64,000 bases of DNA from Alentia gelatinosa (taxonomy: Eukaryota; Annelida; Polychaeta; Phyllodocida; Polynoidae). This document shows, in pieces, positions 11,378 to 23,140 of the stretch. Position numbers and translations under genes: made by a program. The DNA is taken from NCBI GenBank assembly GCA_950022655.1, contig OX465590.1, forward strand, positions 44,661,718 to 44,725,717, given 5' to 3'. The notes under the pieces were generated by a model, which was given only the letters and a program-made list of their open reading frames with translations, was not told the DNA's origin and made no database searches. Numbering within the stretch: the stretch's first letter is position 1; every line of letters begins with the position of its first letter.

Positions 11378-11378
<1 letters not shown>

Positions 11379-12120
11379 TATAACTCCGTTTATATAAATA
11401 TAAATTATTAACCAGTACGTGCTACAGTATTATTCACTGCGGTCCCTACTTGTTTGTTGGCGTCACAGATATTTTTCTAGGTAACCCGGTAACCTGATGC
11501 GGTTACCAGAGTTGACTTGGTGACGTTTACCACTTTCAAATAACATTCCGCTCGTTTCCGCTCGTTTCTCCAGACAACGTTGTTGAAAGGAATTTAAAAA
11601 TCTCATTTCGAAATCACTTCTCACGGAAAACTTTGCATGATTTATATCAAAATTAATCCTGAAAAAAAAACCGCGTTGAAGAGCTGGATAGTTTCTAAAC
11701 ATTCCCTTTCACGTTCACAATCAAGTAAATGTCACTGCTTCAAACACTATCTGAACTCGGATGTTGTAATGCTGACTCGGGACGACTCATGCAATTTGAC
11801 AAAAAAAAACACAACTGAAAGAATTGAGGAAATGTTACCTTGAGAACAGCGCTCTTACCCTCAACTATAGAGAGCCATTCATAATAGAACAAAGCTGCTC
11901 CTTGTGCTCCTGAATTAAGTGTCATTTTAGAGATGGGAGCGATGGTAAAACGGAACTGTGAGTGAGTGAAGCGTACAAAACGGAGCGTGGTACGCTAACG
12001 ATACGAGTACATCACATAGCCGCACAAAATACACCCCTCCTCTCCTCTCTCCGCGTCCCCCTAGCGGACAATGTCAGCGTGCGGGCAACGTGCTTCCGGT
12101 TCCTCTTTCCGGGAGTTCCG
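11378..12120. other. No gene recognised
   Basis: Short frames only; no splice-bounded exon or RNA gene seen. Some CCGGTTCCGGGAGT repetition around 12095-12130. Confidence 0.35.
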
Positions 12121-12760
12121 GTTCCGGGAGTAAGGATGTTCGAGACGATTCATATTAGCCACCTAAAGGAATTTATTATCCACCTAATACAAAGTGTCTA
12201 TAGAAAACACATAGGGAGTGTGTATCACCATACCTGGAGAATACAGATATATCCACCTAATACAAAGTGTCTATAGAAAACACATAGGGAGTGTGTATCA
12301 CCATACCTGGAGAATACAGATATATCCACCTGATACAAAGTGTCCATAGGGTTGACCTCAGAAGTAGACACGTAGTAATATCCGATAGTATGCGAAGATA
12401 TTGCATAGTGTCAACTCCGAGGAGCATAAGACTGCTTTTATCTGAAACCATTCAATATTGTATTTATTGTCCACCTGTCATATCAGTTTGTTTTAGTTGT
12501 GCACTTTTTTCTCCGGTTTTTGCAGCCGGAGCGTACAACATATCTGTATGCTCCAGGTATGTAGATACACGATTTTGTATTAGGTGGCTATGTCTATATG
12601 CTCAGGGTATGGTGATAGACACTCCCTATGTGTTTTCAATGGACACTTTGCACTAGGTGGGTATATCTGTATGCTCCGGGTATGGTGATACACATTTGGT
12701 GTGTTATCTATGGACACTTTGTATTGGGTGGATGATAAAAAATTGCAGAGCAGTGAATGT
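12121..12760. mobile_element. Foldback element family J with tandem-repeat arms
   Basis: The left arm has three direct ~72-bp copies of CCACCTAATACAAAGTGTCT ... GGGAGTGTGTATCACCATAC (from about 12178, 12250 and 12323). The right arm (12540-12730) has the same unit inverted. The centre is a hairpin with TCAACTCCGAGGAG. Related pieces are at 38867-38910 and 52250-52430. Confidence 0.75.
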
Positions 12761-12984
12761 TAGAAGGAGGTGATCAGAAGACTGCATGACGCTGAGATGC
12801 GGGTCACAGGCCATGCCTGGAGGTAGGAGACAGTGTGAGGTAAAATACTCGTTCAGACGATGTCCCGTGCGGAGAGACATGAGAGAGGCACGGCGCCCGG
12901 GGGTGGTCAGATACAGCCGAGATCAGCCGAGGTCGACGGAGGTGAGGCCCGCGCAGCAGGCAGGGAGAGGCGGGGGTTAGCAGG
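12761..12984. other. GC-rich unique segment, no gene assigned
   Basis: A GC-rich stretch with a 64-codon open frame rich in Arg and Gly. No matching splice pair or family resemblance seen, so it is not called coding. Confidence 0.3.
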
Positions 12985-13420
12985 CCACCCCTCCCATAGG
13001 ATCTGATACTCTCTACGTCGTTATCTGTACAGGGTTCTCACTGCGCTCTATGGGAGAGGAATTCTTAACGAACTAGGCTTAGAGCCTTGAGAATCCACTG
13101 GCCTGCCTCCCATGCTACACCACTCTCATAAGATCTCACACTCTCTAAGTTATATTCTGTACAAGGTTCTCACTGCGCTCTATGGGAGAAGAATTCTTAG
13201 AGCCTTGAGAATCCACTGGCACACAGAATTCCCGCTAGGTGGGATCATTGAGATTATAGGAATATTTGGGTTAGATTAATGTACGTCTTTAGCACGGGAG
13301 GCAGGCCAGTGGATTCTCAAGGCTCTAAGCCTAGTTCGTTAAGAATTCTTCTCCATAGAGCGTAGTGGGAGTACAGAATACGACTTAGAGAGTGTGAGAT
13401 CTTATGAGAGGGGTGCGCAG
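12985..13420. repeat. Dispersed repeat O, copy 2, inverted-repeat form
   Basis: CTTAGAGCCTTGAGAATCCA and CTCATAAGATCTCACACTCT are each present several times in both orientations, forming a long imperfect palindrome. Related to 7430-7860. Confidence 0.7.
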
Positions 13421-13480
13421 TAAGAATTTGTTTTATAGCACATCGAGAAATGAAAGACACTAATTCTGCAATTTTATTTT

Positions 13481-13666
13481 TGGAAGGACACCTAATATTG
13501 GGGCAGTTGACCACGTTCTTGCGATTAGGCACCAAAAAGAACCTTTACTATGCGTGGTGGATTGGCATGTCTAGAAATTTGTCTACGATTTTGCATCTTC
13601 CCGATGTGTCTCCGATATTTTCTTTTTCTATCGGTGCCATATCGGTAGGTCTAAATTTCTATCGTG
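13481..13666 (+). mobile_element. MITE family A fragment
   Basis: Internal part of family A (GGGGCAGTTGACCACGTT, GGATTGGCATGTCTAGA) without the outer inverted repeats; joined on both sides to repeat O sequence. Confidence 0.75.
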
Positions 13667-13719
13667 ATTGTGTGAATGTGAGATCTTATGAGGTGCACCC
13701 GCAGTCTAAACCAACTTAA

Positions 13720-14420
13720 CTGCTCATTAAACCTGCCTCAGATGGTACATGCATCCTCCACTAAAATATGAAAAGCAAATTAGTGTGGATTTTATTTGGC
13801 AGGTTAATTCTCAATGGTTTGTCCATGACTCCCAAATCGCGACCAGATATCGATTCCCGAACGACAGGTGGTATTTGCGCGCGCCTGATAGTTGGCAGAA
13901 GGTGCACATTTGGGGACGGTAATAGACCCACAGGTGCCTCATAAGTCTCTACTAAAAGGTGCTCCTGGGTTTATCTATACCTCACCAATTAGCTGCCGTT
14001 ATGGAGTGTGTTCGATCCTTACCACGTATCGTTAAGTTTTACGCGCTCAGGGTGACGTAATGAGCACTTCCTGAAACGTCATCATATTTGAACCCCTTAT
14101 CAGTGACGTCACTCCGCTGACCCCCCGTATTGATGACGTCAGGAGGGGTGAGTGATCTCTCCTCTCATATCAACGATTAATCGTCGAGATTATGACGATC
14201 CTGATATAATCGCCGTTTTATGAGCGGCACGGCTGTACTTTTCATGACGTCATTAAGGTTATTACCTGAGGCGAGGGGAAATACTCTCCAAGCGTTGGCG
14301 AACTTTGTGTTATGTACGGGTAAAGAGTGGAGTACCTGGGGGGAGATGGTTATACAGGATTAGGATGTGGTCTGCATTAGGGAGAGGTATTAGATTTCAC
14401 TCAGTCGTGGTCGACTTTAA
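13720..14420. other. No gene recognised
   Basis: Several TGACGTCA or near-CRE motifs at about 14100-14140. No exon, RNA gene or clear repeat boundary was found. Confidence 0.35.
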
Positions 14421-14935
14421 TCTTTAAAGACAAATGCTGGAAGTTATCGCAATGCCTTCTGTGACCACCCTCAGAACTACTATTTGACACTGGTGCTGTT
14501 GTCTGGTTTCATGAAATTATTGCAGTTTCCCATAGGCACCAATAGATAAGCACTTACCTTCTTCAGATGGCCTTCCCATAGAATTAAGCATGGTGACATA
14601 GTATTCTTTAGCATTTGACATAAATTTGTATATGTTCCCAACTATCAGAATCCAGAACTATTTGAAGATAACAATAGAACATCAGTGTCATCTTGCCACA
14701 TAGTCAAAATATTGCCGTTTCCTATAGACACCAATAGTTAAGCACCCACCTTCTTCAGATGGCCTTCCCATAGAAGTTAGCACCGTGATATGCCATGTTT
14801 TGCATTTTCCATTTGCTGATATATGGAGCTTATATCCTGAGTTATTTTACAAAATCACTAGAATTTAGAAATCACCCAACTACCAGCATTTGTCTTTAAA
14901 CTTCACTCAGTCGTGGTCGGCTTAAATCTTTAAAA
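14421..14935. mobile_element. Inverted-repeat element M, copy 1
   Basis: TAAAGACAAATGCTGG (left) and CCAGCATTTGTCTTTAA (right) form terminal inverted repeats. Inside, AGATGGCCTTCCCATAGAA occurs twice in direct orientation. A second copy lies at 44455-44935. The flanks also repeat TCGTGGTCGRCTTAAATCTT. Confidence 0.75.
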
Positions 14936-15540
14936 TTCCGCCCTGTACCAGTCAGCGCCCTGAAGCACCCACCCCTCCTCCCTCCTCCCCCTCTCCCCCA
15001 CTTTACCACAACTACCCTCAGGCGACTGCAGCGCTCCTAGCGGCTTCACGTCACGGATGACGCGCAGTGACGTCATAACGTCAGCGTCCGCCACTCAATC
15101 AGTGCTGACACCTGGGAGTCAATATTGGCACTTCCTAATGAAAAACCTCTGACAATGTCTCGGTCCGCGGGGTGTTGTATAGATCCCCGGAACCCCAGCA
15201 TGGTAATTAATGGCTCCTGACGATATCGATACGCAATTCTTTCCGAAGTGTGGCTCCTTTCATAATAACCTCCTTGGAAACAGTTGAGGCGTAGACGACG
15301 GTTTTTAAAAGAGACCGATTGGATTCATTGTACTTTCCACAGATTATGGCAAAGTCCTGAGGGTGATTATTTGATCGAAACGATCCAGATTTTCATGAAT
15401 TTCATGAATTTAGTTAGTTTTTATTCATGTAGATACATCTACATTAGTAGCATAACAGGAACAAGATCAAGTTTTTTGTAACTTCATAGTATATAATTAT
15501 GCAGATATTTGTTATTATCTTTCGTTTGGAATTGATTACA
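14936..15540. other. No gene recognised; pyrimidine patch and CRE-like sites
   Basis: A CTCC-rich patch at about 14970-15005 and a TGACGTCATAACGTCA cluster near 15070-15085. No exon supported. Confidence 0.35.
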
Positions 15541-15542
15541 GT

Positions 15543-15829
15543 TAGGCCTGGCGTCCATCTACTACGATAGAAATTTAGACCTACCGATATGGCACCGGTA
15601 CAAAAAGGAAATATCGGAGACATATCGGGAAGGTGCAAAATCGCAGACATAGGTATAGACGTGCCAGTCCACCACGCATTGTATGGGCTTTCTATCTGCG
15701 TCTAATCGCAGAAACCTGGACAACTGCCCCGATATTAGATGAGCTTCCGACGCGATTCTGATTTTTTTATCGGAATGTGCATCGTAGACCATATCGGAGC
15801 CATATTGTAGTAGGTGGACGCCGGGCCTT
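15543..15829 (-). mobile_element. MITE family A, full-length, reverse orientation
   Basis: Ends GGCCTGGCGTCCATCTACTA and its complement are both present; length about 287 bp. Flanked by TTA on both sides, one of the clearer target-site duplications. The interior matches the reverse complement of the other copies. Confidence 0.85.
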
Positions 15830-16025
15830 ACAGGAACAAGTCTTTTGTACATTCATAGTATACAAAAAGTCATTTTCTTTATTATCTTCCGTTTGGAATT
15901 GATTACAGTAAAAGTCGTTGTAAAGTAAGAAATTCTATGAGATGAAGCAAAGGCAATTTTCTTAATTAGCATCATAATAGTAGCATGGAAATAAATGCGT
16001 ATTTTGTCGAGAAACATGTAATTAA

Positions 16026-16229
16026 CCTTTCTGTAGGCTACATTTCAACAGTGCAGGGTGTCTCTGCGATCTACCTGATAATTTCTGAGACAAAAATCCC
16101 ATCAAGGGTTCCTGAATTTGGAGTTCTGAATAATTCTCAAATTCTACACTAGGCAGATCATATTCTGTAGAATGAATAGGTATATCAAAATAATCATTGG
16201 TTGTTTTGGACATACATTCAATCTAGTAG
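16026..16229 (-). other. Possible orphan exon or pseudo-exon
   Basis: On the - strand a 63-codon frame has ordinary protein-like composition (YFDIPIHSTEYDLPSVEF, then LMGFLSQKLSG). It is bordered by an acceptor-like CTGCTACTAG and a CAG/GTAGAT donor-like site. I do not recognise the protein. With no partner exon seen on this strand, it may be a chance frame or a decayed gene piece inside the AstC-like intron. Confidence 0.2.
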
Positions 16230-16424
16230 CAGTAGAAAATATTTAGATATTCTTCCACCTCGGTAAATGTTTCTGACTAAAACAACTCGGAACTGATTTC
16301 ATTCAGGCACACTAACCATGTCTCCATATAATATTCACACACTGTAAAAAGCTTTGATAACCAATCTCTTGTTACACTAATCCATCAGTGAGTTCGGCCC
16401 TTGTGGGGGACTTCATCTCTGCTC

Positions 16425-16725
16425 TTTATCTCACCCCTGGAATAAATGTCCAGAGGCTTAACATTGGGACTTGTTCTCCATTCCCCTAAGAGTATTGCAG
16501 TCCGTTCTCCATGGTTCATATTCTGTGTGTCGCCCATTCTGCTAGTGTGTACAGGAGTGAGATAAATACAGAAAGCAACTCGTTTTGGTCAAAGAAGTCG
16601 TTCTCCAACTCGCTTGAATGCTACGTGATATTCACTCAGCTGTCGCCTCGTTCATATCACTCTGCATCAAAGTCATGGAGACCGACGACTTTGACTAAAA
16701 TTTGTTGGTTCTTCTTTAATATTAC
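16425..16725. mobile_element. Dispersed element H, copy 2
   Basis: Inverse orientation relative to 8680-9160, sharing TCACTCAGCTGTCGCCTCG, CATATCACTCTGCATCAAA and GCAACTCGTTTTGGTCAAAG. Confidence 0.65.
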
Positions 16726-16975
16726 GCCAGGCATTAATATCAAGACTAATGGCTCCACCTTTTTAATAGGGGACTTTTAGATTATCAGTCAAGTACATCT
16801 TGCCTTAGGCGCTCTACTAGTTCGGTCGACCTGGCCTGAAGTGGAGTTTTTATACGTGGGTTCTAACCTGTCGTTAGTTATCACCGAATCAATCTCCTCC
16901 CACTCTTTTTCACATGTTACTTTCTCTTTTTTTTTTTTTTGGTTTCGTTTTAACAGATTTTGTTGCCGTTATGTT

Positions 16976-17245
16976 AAAGTCCAGCGTCCACCTACTACAT
17001 ATCCACCGTGCTTCGGTAGGTTTTATTTTTCAGTGCCTAATCACAGAAACGTGGTAAACTGCCCCGATATCAGGTGACCTTCCAACGCAATTTTGATCGG
17101 GAGTGTCATGGCATGTTGGGAGTGTGTCACAGAGGTCTACGATAGGAAATGTTGGTGGAGCGAGCACTTCCTGTCACGCCCGACAACACAATCGTAAAGC
17201 CCCCCTTCTTACGACAAGGCTGCGAGAAGCGCCGATTGGATCTGG
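16976..17245. mobile_element. Family A end fused to family B fragment
   Basis: 16976-17104 is a shortened family A piece (CAGCGTCCACCTACTAC, then GTGGTAAACTGCCCCGATAT). From about 17105 the text matches family B at 21905-22010 (TCACAGAGGTCTACGATAG, CTTACGACAAGGCTGCGA). It looks like a recombinant or serial insertion. Confidence 0.6.
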
Positions 17246-17425
17246 CTATAGTGCACATAGCTATTGTGTTATGGAAGTCGCCATCTTGACCCCCTTCACC
17301 AAACAAAACACCAGATGGCAGGTCCAGTTATCAATGAATTTCATTAAAAATATTATTTTTTGTTTGCCATAAAAGGCTTTAGCATCGTCTCAAGAGTATC
17401 TATAGATTATGACAGCAGAGAACTG
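17246..17425. repeat. Dispersed repeat P, copy 2
   Basis: Shares CACATAGCTAT, ACCAGATGGCAGGTCCAG and TCTATAGATTATGACA with 10379-10560. Confidence 0.6.
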
Positions 17426-17490
17426 TGGTGTGCACAGGGGTGAGCGAAGTACAGAAGGCAACTCCTTTTGGTCAAAGAACAAAGTGCCAG

Positions 17491-18051
17491 ATTATAGGGG
17501 ACAGAGCCATTGTTGGTTCATGAAACAGCCACTAGGTGGTGGGAGGAGAAAACCTGTATTATGAAATTCAACTGCCTTTCAATGTTTTACCATGGTTCCT
17601 TTGACTCTCTACACCCATCCCAGAGCAGGATGACATAATAATTAAACCCAAGACATGATATTTTCCGCATGAGACACTTTATATACTATGCGAGTAAGGC
17701 TAGAGTTGCGACACTTCCCAATTATCACTCACTTCTTTTCCACCTCTATTAGTGAAGAACAGCTACTTTTCCACCTCCATTAGTGAAGAACAGCTACTTT
17801 TTCACCTCCATTAGTGAAGAACACCTACTTTTTCACCTCCATAAGTGAAGAAGAAATACTTTTCCACCTCCTTTAGTGAAGAACACCTACTTTTTCACCT
17901 CCATTAGTGAAGAACACCTACTCGGGGGGGCGTCATGGCGCCAATGGATCATAGGCTATATGCCTTATAGATCTGTCCCCCCAATGGGCCTGCCATACTG
18001 CTGGCCACCTAGTGACTGCTTTATGAACTAACAATGGCTCTGTCCCCTATA
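17491..18051. mobile_element. TIR element with internal 31-bp satellite
   Basis: Terminal inverted repeats start TATAGGGGACAGAGCCATTG and extend through GTTCATGAAACAG and CACTAGGTGG (left 17493-17545, right about 18005-18051). Inside, six tandem 31-bp units of CACCTCCATTAGTGAAGAAC run from 17740 to about 17922. Non-coding. Confidence 0.8.
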
Positions 18052-18652
18052 CCCTAATAGCCATGAGACAAAGCGTATTGTCGTGCCGTATCCAGAGGCA
18101 ATGCCGTCTATTTCGCTTGTTTTAATGACGTTTTAATCATAGTTCTGCGCAGGGAAGGCGAGACCTAAGAAGATTAAATCAGTCTGTACGTGTGACTGCC
18201 GCCAGATGACACAATCTCAACCTGATTGTTCTGCTTAAATCGGATGAGAACCTACGGCCGACTTCAGGTGGAGATGAACAAAGGGCTTCATCAAATCACA
18301 AGCATTGTCTTTGATTCTGGACATGTGCACGGATAAAAAAAAGAATTAAAAACAAAAAAACTCAGAAGTCATAGGCCCGCCTCCCATACCCCCATGGGGA
18401 AGCGGTATAGGGCCTCTTCGAGACACAGAAAAGGATCTTATCACAAAGAATGTGCACGGATAAACGTTTGCATTGGGTTGTTCTGTCTCTGGAGATCCCC
18501 AATGGGATGAATGTTTCCTTTAATAATAGGGATTTTGTATATGATCTGTCTTTTATTCTGTCGTTAGATAATGAATCGTTCAATTGTATAATGGTGACTC
18601 GGCAAAATACTCTCGCCATGGGACCAATGCTTTCTGGGGAAATATAGATGTA
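18052..18652. other. No gene recognised
   Basis: Short frames on both strands without domains. No exon supported. Confidence 0.35.
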
Positions 18653-18965
18653 CTGAAGAATCAGGATATAATTAATAGTCTATACATAACCTTCATAAAA
18701 ATATGTTAGGCCCTCGAGAAGTTTATTGATATATCTTGTCTAGCAATTTTTACCAAGGGAATATTGTGTGTACAATTACCGAACTTGGCGATACAGCCGT
18801 TTTTCCACTCGGGCCCTAGCCCCTCATTATAATGGTGGGTGTTAAGCCGAATGGACAGTGGGTACCATTTTTGTGTAAGTCTTTTGTACGACCCGACCTG
18901 GGTTGGAACCTAAGACCTCCCATGCTTGAGGCAAACTCCCTTACCATTTAGCCACCAAGCTTGGT
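18653..18965 (-). mobile_element. tRNA-derived SINE, copy 2 (longest)
   Basis: On the - strand: tRNA-like head with A-box GTGGCTAAATGGTAAGG and B-box GGTTCCAACCC, the shared body, and a 3' part with TACACACAATATTCCC and CCTCGAGAAGTTTATTGAT. The last is shared with 21285-21453. Confidence 0.8.
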
Positions 18966-19194
18966 AATACAAAACAGCTGGACCGTTTGTAGAAAATCTT
19001 CTGAGGATATGATGGTAAAAATTTCATCAGGATAGAATATTTGGTAGCCATAATACTCGAAAAGACTATCAGAGATCTACACCATTAGACTAAAGTGCTG
19101 ATTCCACAAGTTTCTGGTCTCTTCGGATCTTAATGAATAATATTATATAATATCTTTTCATGGTGAATGTACTGTGCGATAATATGAAGAGACG
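18966..19194. other. No gene recognised
   Basis: AT-rich spacer between the SINE and a foldback element. Confidence 0.35.
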
Positions 19195-19480
19195 TCACGA
19201 GTTTGAGTTTGAGTTTATTTATGCCACGCATTTTGTTGGCTCCATAATTTCACGAGTCGAAAACGAGTGACATTTCGGAGCCAACAAAATGAGTGGCATA
19301 AATAAGCTCAAACTCAAAAGAGTGGCGTCTAGATTTTATCCTACCCCGTTTCCATATTTTTTCAGTATCAGAAAGTAGTGGCATAAACAACACTTTATGT
19401 CACGCCCGTGAAATAAACAAATCCCATGTTAAGCCTATGGCGTTTTTTATTAGGGGTAGGATAATGTATGTAACCCAAAC
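19195..19480. mobile_element. Foldback element (TATCCTACCCC family), copy 1
   Basis: Inverted repeat with arms GAGTTTGAGTTTATTTATGC and GCATTTTGTTGGCTCC around a short centre. The flank carries ATCCTACCCC, TTAAGCCTATGGCG and TTAGGGGTAGGATAA. A reverse-oriented copy lies at 55364-55612. Confidence 0.8.
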
Positions 19481-20400
19481 CTTTTAATTGTCAATGAGGA
19501 ACATACCATTTGCTCCCAGTTCTAGTCCCCATCACCTGGTCTCCTGTGGCTATAATTCATGCTTACAGTCTTTATACTATTCTGTACCACGATAAGATAT
19601 TACTGGTTAGCAGATCTGTATAATGCATCGAGGAATTAAGTCTGGCTCTGCTCGCTCCCGGCGTAGATTCTGGTCAGATTCTAATCTCTACAAAAGAGTT
19701 TCCCCTCAGAACCACGGGGGAGGTTCTCACCGACAGTGAACGGGACTCTAAAAGTTAACAGCTTTCAGCTTTCAATGAACTTCAGAATGGTGCAGATGAG
19801 AGTGTATGAATGTATAATTTAGACGTCTCTGTCTCTATTCCCATAAAGGATAATGCTACAGTTGTTCTGCTCCCAGATTAGGATTTCCAGTTGATATGAA
19901 ATAAGAATCTTGTCGAATTTCGATTGGACTCAACTGGTTTTAACATCCCTCTTAGTCCCCATTGAGAATGTAAAGTGGGATTCACACGGTGGGATTCATG
20001 TACCTCACAGTGTGTTTTTCTAAGACAAATCCTGCTAAGATTTTGTACTTGAACACAATTTCTTCGTCTAAATTATAGGGATTCATTTCCCTGAGACATG
20101 TTTTCCTTCCTGTAATTTTTAAAACATTTCCCCCTAAAAAGGAACAAAATCGCATGTGATTTTGAGCCCTTTGAGGTACATTAATCCCATCGTGTGAATC
20201 CCACTTAAGGGGACTCAGTAAACCCTTGCCCATTGTTTAAAACTGTCTGATACCACAAACCATTGTAAACTAATTTAAGACAAATCTGATGTGCTTTGCG
20301 ACAAAAGAAGGAGACAATATTTTATTTATTTAGAAGGAAACCCACTTGATTTGATCTGCAGTCAAACGAGGTGGAGTGCGGACCAAACTATTTTCATCTC
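19481..20400. other. No gene recognised; small inverted repeat
   Basis: GTGGGATTCA (19976) and TGAATCCCAC (about 20195) with GTACCTCA/TGAGGTAC form an element of about 235 bp at 19975-20210. A short fragment of the 68-bp satellite (GGACTCAGTAAACC) follows near 20210. No exon. Confidence 0.45.
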
Positions 20401-20560
20401 GTGGGTTTCTGATTTTATCTCACCCTGTATAACATGACTTATTGGTAATCAGCCAATCAGCCATTGAGTATTTGATACACGACCTTCATGGCCGTAGAGT
20501 ACGAGTTCCTAATGTTAGGCCTATGGAGGAAAATACCGGGGTGAGATGATCAACATATGA
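20401..20560. repeat. TCTCACCCC-type foldback fragment
   Basis: Carries TTTATCTCACCCTGTATA and TAGAGTACGAGTTCCTAATG as in the foldbacks near 23.6, 31.6 and 60.3 kb. Confidence 0.5.
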
Positions 20561-20587
20561 CCATACCGCATACAAATTGTAAGTCTT

Positions 20588-20868
20588 AAGGTCCGGCGTC
20601 CACCTACTACGATATGGGTCCGATATGCTCTACGATGCACCTCCCGATACAAAATCAAAATCGCGTCGGAAGGTCACCTAATATCGGGGCAGTTGACCAT
20701 GTTTCAGCGATTAGACACCAAAAACCCCATACAATGTGTGGTGGATTGGCTTGTCTAGACATATGTCTACGATTCTGCACCTTCCCAATATGGCACTGAT
20801 TTTGACATTTTGTATCGGTGCCATATCGGGAGGTCTTCGATTCTATCGTAGTAGGTGGACGCGGACCT
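20588..20868 (+). mobile_element. MITE family A, full-length
   Basis: Both ends (GTCCGGCGTCCACCTACTAC and its complement) and the standard interior are present. Confidence 0.85.
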
Positions 20869-21284
20869 AACACTGTACATTGTTACAGGAATCATCAATC
20901 TGTCTTTAGTTGGTGGGTGAGAGAATCGTTCTCCGTACCATTTAGTGTCTTTGTCTCAAATGAGGAAAGTCGGGAAACACCTCTGTTTATAAGGTACTTG
21001 CCTCGTAGCACATGAAGCGGAACTGCCTCCAAATTAAAACAAAATTTATTCAATTTTATACAATTAAGAATCCTTTGTATTTGGCCCAAAAGTAATTGCT
21101 CACCGGATAATAGTCCCCTTCTGCTGTAGAGCAAGATAGAAGTCCCTATTGTTATAACCTTTGATATGGGTTTAATTCACTCGAGAAGATGGATAATAAA
21201 TACAATAACCGATGTTTTTTTGTGGACAGGCTGCTCTGTAAACTAACGCTCGTGTATTACTATGTGTCAACTCTTGTGGTTTGA
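20869..21284. other. No gene recognised
   Basis: Short frames only. The end of this stretch resembles the hairpin flank GATGGATAATAAATACAATA seen at 56.5 kb. Confidence 0.35.
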
Positions 21285-21453
21285 AGAATCAGGATATAAT
21301 TAATAGTCTATACACAACCTTCATAAAAATATGTTTGGCCCTCGAGAAGTTTATTGATATATCTTTTCTAGCAATTTTTACCAAGGGAATATTGTGTGTA
21401 CAATTACCGAATTTGGCGATACAGCCGTTCTTCCACTCGGGCCCTAGCCCCTC
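21285..21453 (-). mobile_element. SINE 3' part, truncated
   Basis: Matches the body and tail of the SINE at 18653-18965 but stops before the tRNA head, as expected of a 5'-truncated retroposon. Confidence 0.75.
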
Positions 21454-21649
21454 TTGTGGCCCCTTGTCCACAAAACCATCGATATTGCCTATTTATTTAA
21501 TCAATATCCAGGATAAAAGATATAAAAGATCGCTGTACTATCGCTATACATAAACACATTACTGTTACTATCACTGCTATGCAACGTATGAAGCACTTCT
21601 TGGATTGGGGACTTTGCTAAATATACGGAGGACATTTACAGCAGTGTAA

Positions 21650-22075
21650 GGGGGTGCGTCCACCAACCACGATAAGGCTGCGACAACGGCTTTCCGACAG
21701 GGTCCACGACAGCCCTACGATTGGAAGCCTTTTCGTAGCCTTGTCGTGGTTGGTGGACCACAGTTCCCGACAAGAGGCTACGACAAGGCCACGACAGGCT
21801 GCTTGTCGGGGGCCTGTCGGGGGCCTTCCGACAAGGTTACGACAAAATCGAACATGTTCGATTTTGGAGCCGTGTCGTGGCGTGTCGTGGCGTGTCGGGA
21901 GGTTGTCGCAGAGGTCTATGATAGAATATTTAGGTGGAGCGTGGACGTCCCGACAGGCTGCGACAAGGGGTCACGACAGCCCCCCTTCTCACGACAAGGC
22001 TGCGACAAGGCTGCAATTGAAACTTTCTTGTCGGCGCGTGTCGCAGCCCTGTCGTGGTTGGTGGACGCACCCCCT
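21650..22075. mobile_element. MITE family B
   Basis: Terminal inverted repeats GGGGGTGCGTCCACCAACCA extend into CGACAAGGCTGCGACA motifs that recur more than ten times inside in both orientations. Length about 426 bp, no transposase. It shares the design of family A (GCGTCCACC near the ends) with a different internal vocabulary. A relative is at 47515-47906. Confidence 0.8.
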
Positions 22076-22327
22076 AAAGATCCTAAAACTTTCGCATACT
22101 TGTAGAAAGTCTTCCCTCCCTGTGTCCAGCAACATGGCAGAAAAAAGATACATATTTGGTGCTGGGGTCGAGCCTATCAGCAGGAGTCAATGAGGTCATT
22201 TCTCAGTCACTGTCAAGCCTCGTCTTCACACTCACTGATCACGTGACGGAGGAGGAGGAGGGCCCCGAACATGTGTAGGGAATTTACTGACAAAAGACCA
22301 ATCACCGCGGGGCTAGATTAGCTGTGG

Positions 22328-22770
22328 TCGGGGCGGGGTGGGAGGGGGTGTAGAGAGGGATGAGGGGGTGGGGGTGTAGAGAGGGGTGTAGGGAGGGTGG
22401 GTGGGCAGGGGGTGTAGAGAGGGTAGGGGGGAGGGGCAGGGGAAGACATGGGGTACATTGTCATGTCACTTGGGGTTGGGGGCTGGGGTGGAGAGAGGAG
22501 AGAGAGGAGGGTGTAGGAAGGGTAGGGGTGTAGTAAGGGGTGAGGGGGGAAGGGGGAGGTGGAGGGTACATTGTCAGGTTACTTGGGTGTGTGTGGGGGG
22601 GGGGGGAGGGTGGCGGGGGTGGAGAGAGGAGTGAGGAGGGGAGGGGGGGGGACATTGCCAGATTACTTTAGCGTCTTGGGGGTGGGGGGTGCGGGCGGTT
22701 GGTGTTGAGAGGGTGGAGGTGTAGTAGGGGGAGAGGGGAGGGGAGGGGGGTACATTGTCAGGTTACTTCA
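22328..22770. repeat. G-rich imperfect repeat
   Basis: Strongly G-rich + strand of GGGGTGTAGAGAGGG-type units, three of them punctuated by GGTACATTGTCANGTTACTT at about 22451, 22564 and 22749. Several runs of four or more G could form quadruplexes. Frames through it are low-complexity. Confidence 0.85.
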
Positions 22771-22849
22771 GCGTCTTGAGCCCGGTACTCGCCAGGAATT
22801 CACAGGGAACGCTCTCTTCTCCTCACTCCGCGTCCGAGAAGCGTCCACC

Positions 22850-23010
22850 CGGAAGATGCGCGCGCACCAGGCTATGACGGCGGTAATTGCGCATGCTCAG
22901 AGGTGGGATGGGACGCGCGGTGGACCGGAGAGCCAATCAGGAGGCAGGGACGGCCATGTTGAGACGCGGTGACGGCGGGCGGAGAAAGCGCGGGAAACCA
23001 GACGCCAAAT
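22850..23010. promoter_or_regulatory. CpG-rich promoter-like cluster 1
   Basis: CpG-dense segment with NRF1-like TGCGCATGCTCA (22888-22899), CCAAT box AGCCAATCAG (22931-22940), a near YY1 CGGCCATGTT (22951-22960) and E2F-like GCGCGGGAAA (22988-22997). This set is typical of TATA-less promoters. No first exon with a clear donor could be defined, so it may be a lost promoter or chance. Confidence 0.35.
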
Positions 23011-23140
23011 GTCGTCTGGGAAAAAATGACCGCCAACTTTGCCGCCAATTATTCGCCGTATTTAGGAGATGGGGACTGGAACTTTTGGCTGTTTCTGTAT
23101 AAAAAGTCACTGACCTCCGCTCTCGGACATCTTTCTGATA

